Positions 62,152 to 64,000 of a stretch of DNA of 64,000 nt are shown here, piece by piece. Made by a program: the position numbers and the translations under genes. The stretch's first letter is position 1. Each line of letters opens with the position of its first letter. This DNA comes from an uncultured Rickettsiales bacterium (lineage in GTDB: Bacteria; Pseudomonadota; Alphaproteobacteria; Rickettsiales; UBA1997). The stretch covers positions 1-64,000 of the forward strand of contig CALXVQ010000009.1 of assembly GCA_944392135.1 (NCBI GenBank), in the 5' to 3' direction. The notes below the pieces were generated by a model. That model was not told where the DNA came from. It ran no database searches and saw only the letters and a list, made by a program, of their open reading frames with translations.

Positions 62152-63372
62152 ATGGTGGCTGAAATGAATAAAGAATTGTATAATAAAAGTTCTATATCCA
62201 ATATCCAATACAATAGCGAAAAAAGCGAAAATACATTAGCCACAGTAGATAGTTCAAAAGATAAAAATACAACTAAAATTACATATATTGGTGGAAGTGG
62301 AAATATTGGTAAAGTTGCTGTAAATATGATATGTTCTCAAATTCCAGATGGAAAAAATGTAGAATTAGTCTTAATGGGTTCTGGAAGTGCAGATAGTCTT
62401 ACAAGATTAGAAGGTGTTGTAAAAGATGTAAAAGGTGCAATATCATTATTAAATAAAAAATCCAATATTAAATTTACCATTACAAATGATTATTCAAAAA
62501 CACAAGGTTCTAGTGCTGTAATTTGTACTGCTGCTAAATGGCCTACCCCAGAACAAAAAGAAATCTTTAAAAAAAGAGATAAAAGTGGTAGAGCAGCGCA
62601 ATCTATTGTTAATGCAAATATGATTTCTAATATCTCAACACGATTAAATGCATATTGTCCCGATGCCTTATTTTTAATTGTAACAAATCAAATAGATGTA
62701 ATGTGTCATATAGCTAGAAAATCAGCTCCAAAAATGCAAAAAATTCTTGGTTTAAGTGGAGCTGTTGATTCTTCAAGATTAAGACAGGTTATAAATGATA
62801 CAACAGGCTTAAAAAATTCTAATGGTTATATGATAGGTTCTCATAATGATGACATGACACCTATTGTACAAAGTATAAAAACAAAAAATGGCAAAAATAT
62901 TTTTCCATTACTTTCGAAAGAAAATGATAACAAAAGCAATGACATCTTTAAAGATGGTTTTAAAGAAGTAGAAAAACAAAAGTTAGATACTATTGTGTCA
63001 GTTGTTAGAAAAATGGGAAAAACAATTTCAGTAGAACAAAAAGCTGGTTTAAAAAATCTCACAATACCTACATCAGCAATATTACTTCCAGCAACTGCTA
63101 TCACAAGACTAATAAACAGTTATTGTTTTGGTACAGAAAAACATACAGAAAGTTATAATACTTTTATATCAGATCCAAAAATAGCTCATCATTATGGAGT
63201 ACAAGTAAATACAGAATTAAGCATTCCATTAACCATATCAAAAGGAAAAATTAAACAAGAAGCAAACATTCCTTTATTAGAAACAGAAAAATTAGCTATG
63301 AGAAGAATACAAGGTAAAATCAAAGAAGATATTGCAATAGTATTAGAACAAAATAGTAGAAGTTTAAATTAA
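62152..63372 (+). CDS. Malate/lactate dehydrogenase family protein, divergent
   Basis: 406 residues, longer than the usual 310-325. An N-terminal extension of about 40 polar residues precedes the NAD-binding motif ITYIGGSGNIGKVA. The cofactor Asp that follows strand 2 in NAD enzymes is absent: the sequence is LVLMGSGSADSLTRLEGVV, as in NADP-dependent MDHs (GSxxSxxxLEGV). Catalytic residues are recognisable: Asp and Arg in VDSSRLRQV near 205, and His in IGSHNDDMTP near 228. There is an insertion of about 10 residues in the substrate loop (KWPTPEQKEIFKKRDKSGR), and the C-terminus is also extended. It is probably an NADP-preferring 2-hydroxyacid dehydrogenase; substrate uncertain. An ATG 12 bases later is an alternative start. 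Confidence 0.82.
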   Translation: MVAEMNKELYNKSSISNIQYNSEKSENTLATVDSSKDKNTTKITYIGGSGNIGKVAVNMICSQIPDGKNVELVLMGSGSADSLTRLEGVVKDVKGAISLLNKKSNIKFTITNDYSKTQGSSAVICTAAKWPTPEQKEIFKKRDKSGRAAQSIVNANMISNISTRLNAYCPDALFLIVTNQIDVMCHIARKSAPKMQKILGLSGAVDSSRLRQVINDTTGLKNSNGYMIGSHNDDMTPIVQSIKTKNGKNIFPLLSKENDNKSNDIFKDGFKEVEKQKLDTIVSVVRKMGKTISVEQKAGLKNLTIPTSAILLPATAITRLINSYCFGTEKHTESYNTFISDPKIAHHYGVQVNTELSIPLTISKGKIKQEANIPLLETEKLAMRRIQGKIKEDIAIVLEQNSRSLN

Positions 63373-63382
63373 TAAAAAATAT

Positions 63383-63410
63383 TTGACAAATTAAATAAAA
63401 AATATATTAT
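63383..63410 (+). promoter_or_regulatory. Putative sigma-70 promoter of pheS
   Basis: TTGACA (63383-63388), 16 bp, TATTAT (63405-63410), 30 bases before the pheS ATG. Confidence 0.65.
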
Positions 63411-63440
63411 GAAAGTATTATTCTAATATATAAGCATCTT

Positions 63441-64000
63441 ATGGAAAAGTTAAGTAAAATAAAAAATAATTTTAATGATAAAATTTTAAATATTGAAGAT
63501 TTAAAAGAATTAAAAGAATTAAGAAATGAACTTTTTAGCAAAAGTGGAAGTATCACTTCATTAATGCAAAATATGAAAGACTTATCAATAGAAGAGAAAA
63601 AAACTTTCGGTTTTGAAATTAATAACTTTAAAAAAGATGCTGAATATAAAATATCTTCATTAGAAAAAGAATTAGAAGAACAAAAAATCAAACAAGAATT
63701 AAAAAAAGAATATTTAGATCCTACAATTTCTCCAAGGGAAACACAAGAAGGACTGATACATCCTATGACAAAAGTTAAAAAAGAATTACAGAATATTTTT
63801 CAAACCATGGGTTTTTCTATTGCAACTGGCCCAGAAATTGAAGATGATTGGCATAACTTTGAAGCTTTAAATACCCCACCTAATCATCCAGCAAGACAAA
63901 TGCAAGACACATTTTATATGCCGGATGTAAATGGACAAAAATATGTATTAAGAACTCAAACATCTAGTGTACAAATTAGAGGTATGGAAAATAGCAAACC
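63441..64000 (+). CDS. pheS: Phenylalanyl-tRNA synthetase alpha subunit, N-terminal part (partial)
   Basis: The frame is open from the ATG at 63441 to the window edge (about 186 residues seen, of about 340). An N-terminal coiled-coil tRNA-binding region (residues 1-90) is followed by DPTISPRETQEGLIHPMTKV, then FQTMGFSIATGPEIEDDWHNF. NHPARQMQDTFYMPD and VLRTQTSSVQIR follow, the motif 2 block that binds Phe-adenylate. All positions fit PheS. The rest of the gene and pheT are expected beyond the window. Confidence 0.96.
   Translation, partial: MEKLSKIKNNFNDKILNIEDLKELKELRNELFSKSGSITSLMQNMKDLSIEEKKTFGFEINNFKKDAEYKISSLEKELEEQKIKQELKKEYLDPTISPRETQEGLIHPMTKVKKELQNIFQTMGFSIATGPEIEDDWHNFEALNTPPNHPARQMQDTFYMPDVNGQKYVLRTQTSSVQIRGMENSK

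Overview
This is 64 kb of very AT-rich DNA (third positions are almost all A or T; the only GC-richer stretches are tRNAs and intergenic repeats). The genes point to a Gram-negative alphaproteobacterium with a reduced, probably host-associated genome. Evidence: RNase J, lipid A genes (lpxC, lpxL, lpxK, an MsbA-type exporter), DUF3576 and DUF2335 proteins, a family 4-like uracil-DNA glycosylase with the WRPPGNR motif, a signal-peptide porin, ParB, and long runs of housekeeping genes separated by decayed genes and repeat-filled gaps. Rubrerythrin and a polyferredoxin-like membrane protein suggest life at low oxygen. The exact lineage (gut RF32-like, Holosporales-like or Rickettsiales-like) is an inference I cannot settle.

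Layout. 1-6.3 kb: end of a dapE-like gene, RNase J, then a leftward tpiA-ridA-alaS(C-half)-galE operon. 6.4-9.5 kb: glyQ-glyS, both strongly diverged. 9.5-10.1 kb: repeats. 10.2-15.05 kb: remains of one giant gene broken by three stop codons and two frameshifts. 15.2-22.9 kb: rubrerythrin, a metal-ligand-less LpxC paralogue, holB, recG, true lpxC, argR and a TPR-like lipoprotein. 22.9-24.2 kb: repeats. 24.3-28.3 kb: pilT and a TPR gene (leftward), parB and an EamA transporter (rightward). 28.6-36.7 kb: tRNA-Ser(TGA) and accessory genes: a membrane-anchored Hsp20-like protein, more repeats, an NapH-like Fe-S protein, a Q-rich protein with three internal repeats, an Xre regulator and a PD-(D/E)XK nuclease-like protein. 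37-46.3 kb: thrS, a pseudopilin, DUF2335, an MsbA-type exporter with an acyltransferase, a holin/Rz/Rz1-like cassette, a lipoprotein, a NERD protein, tRNA-Thr(GGT) and a HAD protein. 46.3-52.3 kb: leftward hslU-GST-HAD-lpxK-lpxL-ftsI run for envelope synthesis and division. 52.5-57.3 kb: ABC-2 permease, hisS-ogt, porin, DUF3576. 57.3-61.4 kb: leftward glycosyltransferase, a small protein, UDG, SPOR and FtsB genes. 61.5-64 kb: K+ channel, a malate dehydrogenase-like gene with a consensus sigma-70 promoter, and the start of pheS.

The most unusual content concerns translation and lipid A. AlaRS is present only as its C-terminal editing/C-Ala half, with its own ribosome-binding site inside an operon. 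GlyRS alpha and beta keep full length and fold-level similarity but have lost signature class II residues. A second LpxC-like protein has lost all three zinc-ligand positions. A compact holin-spanin cassette stands alone among housekeeping genes.
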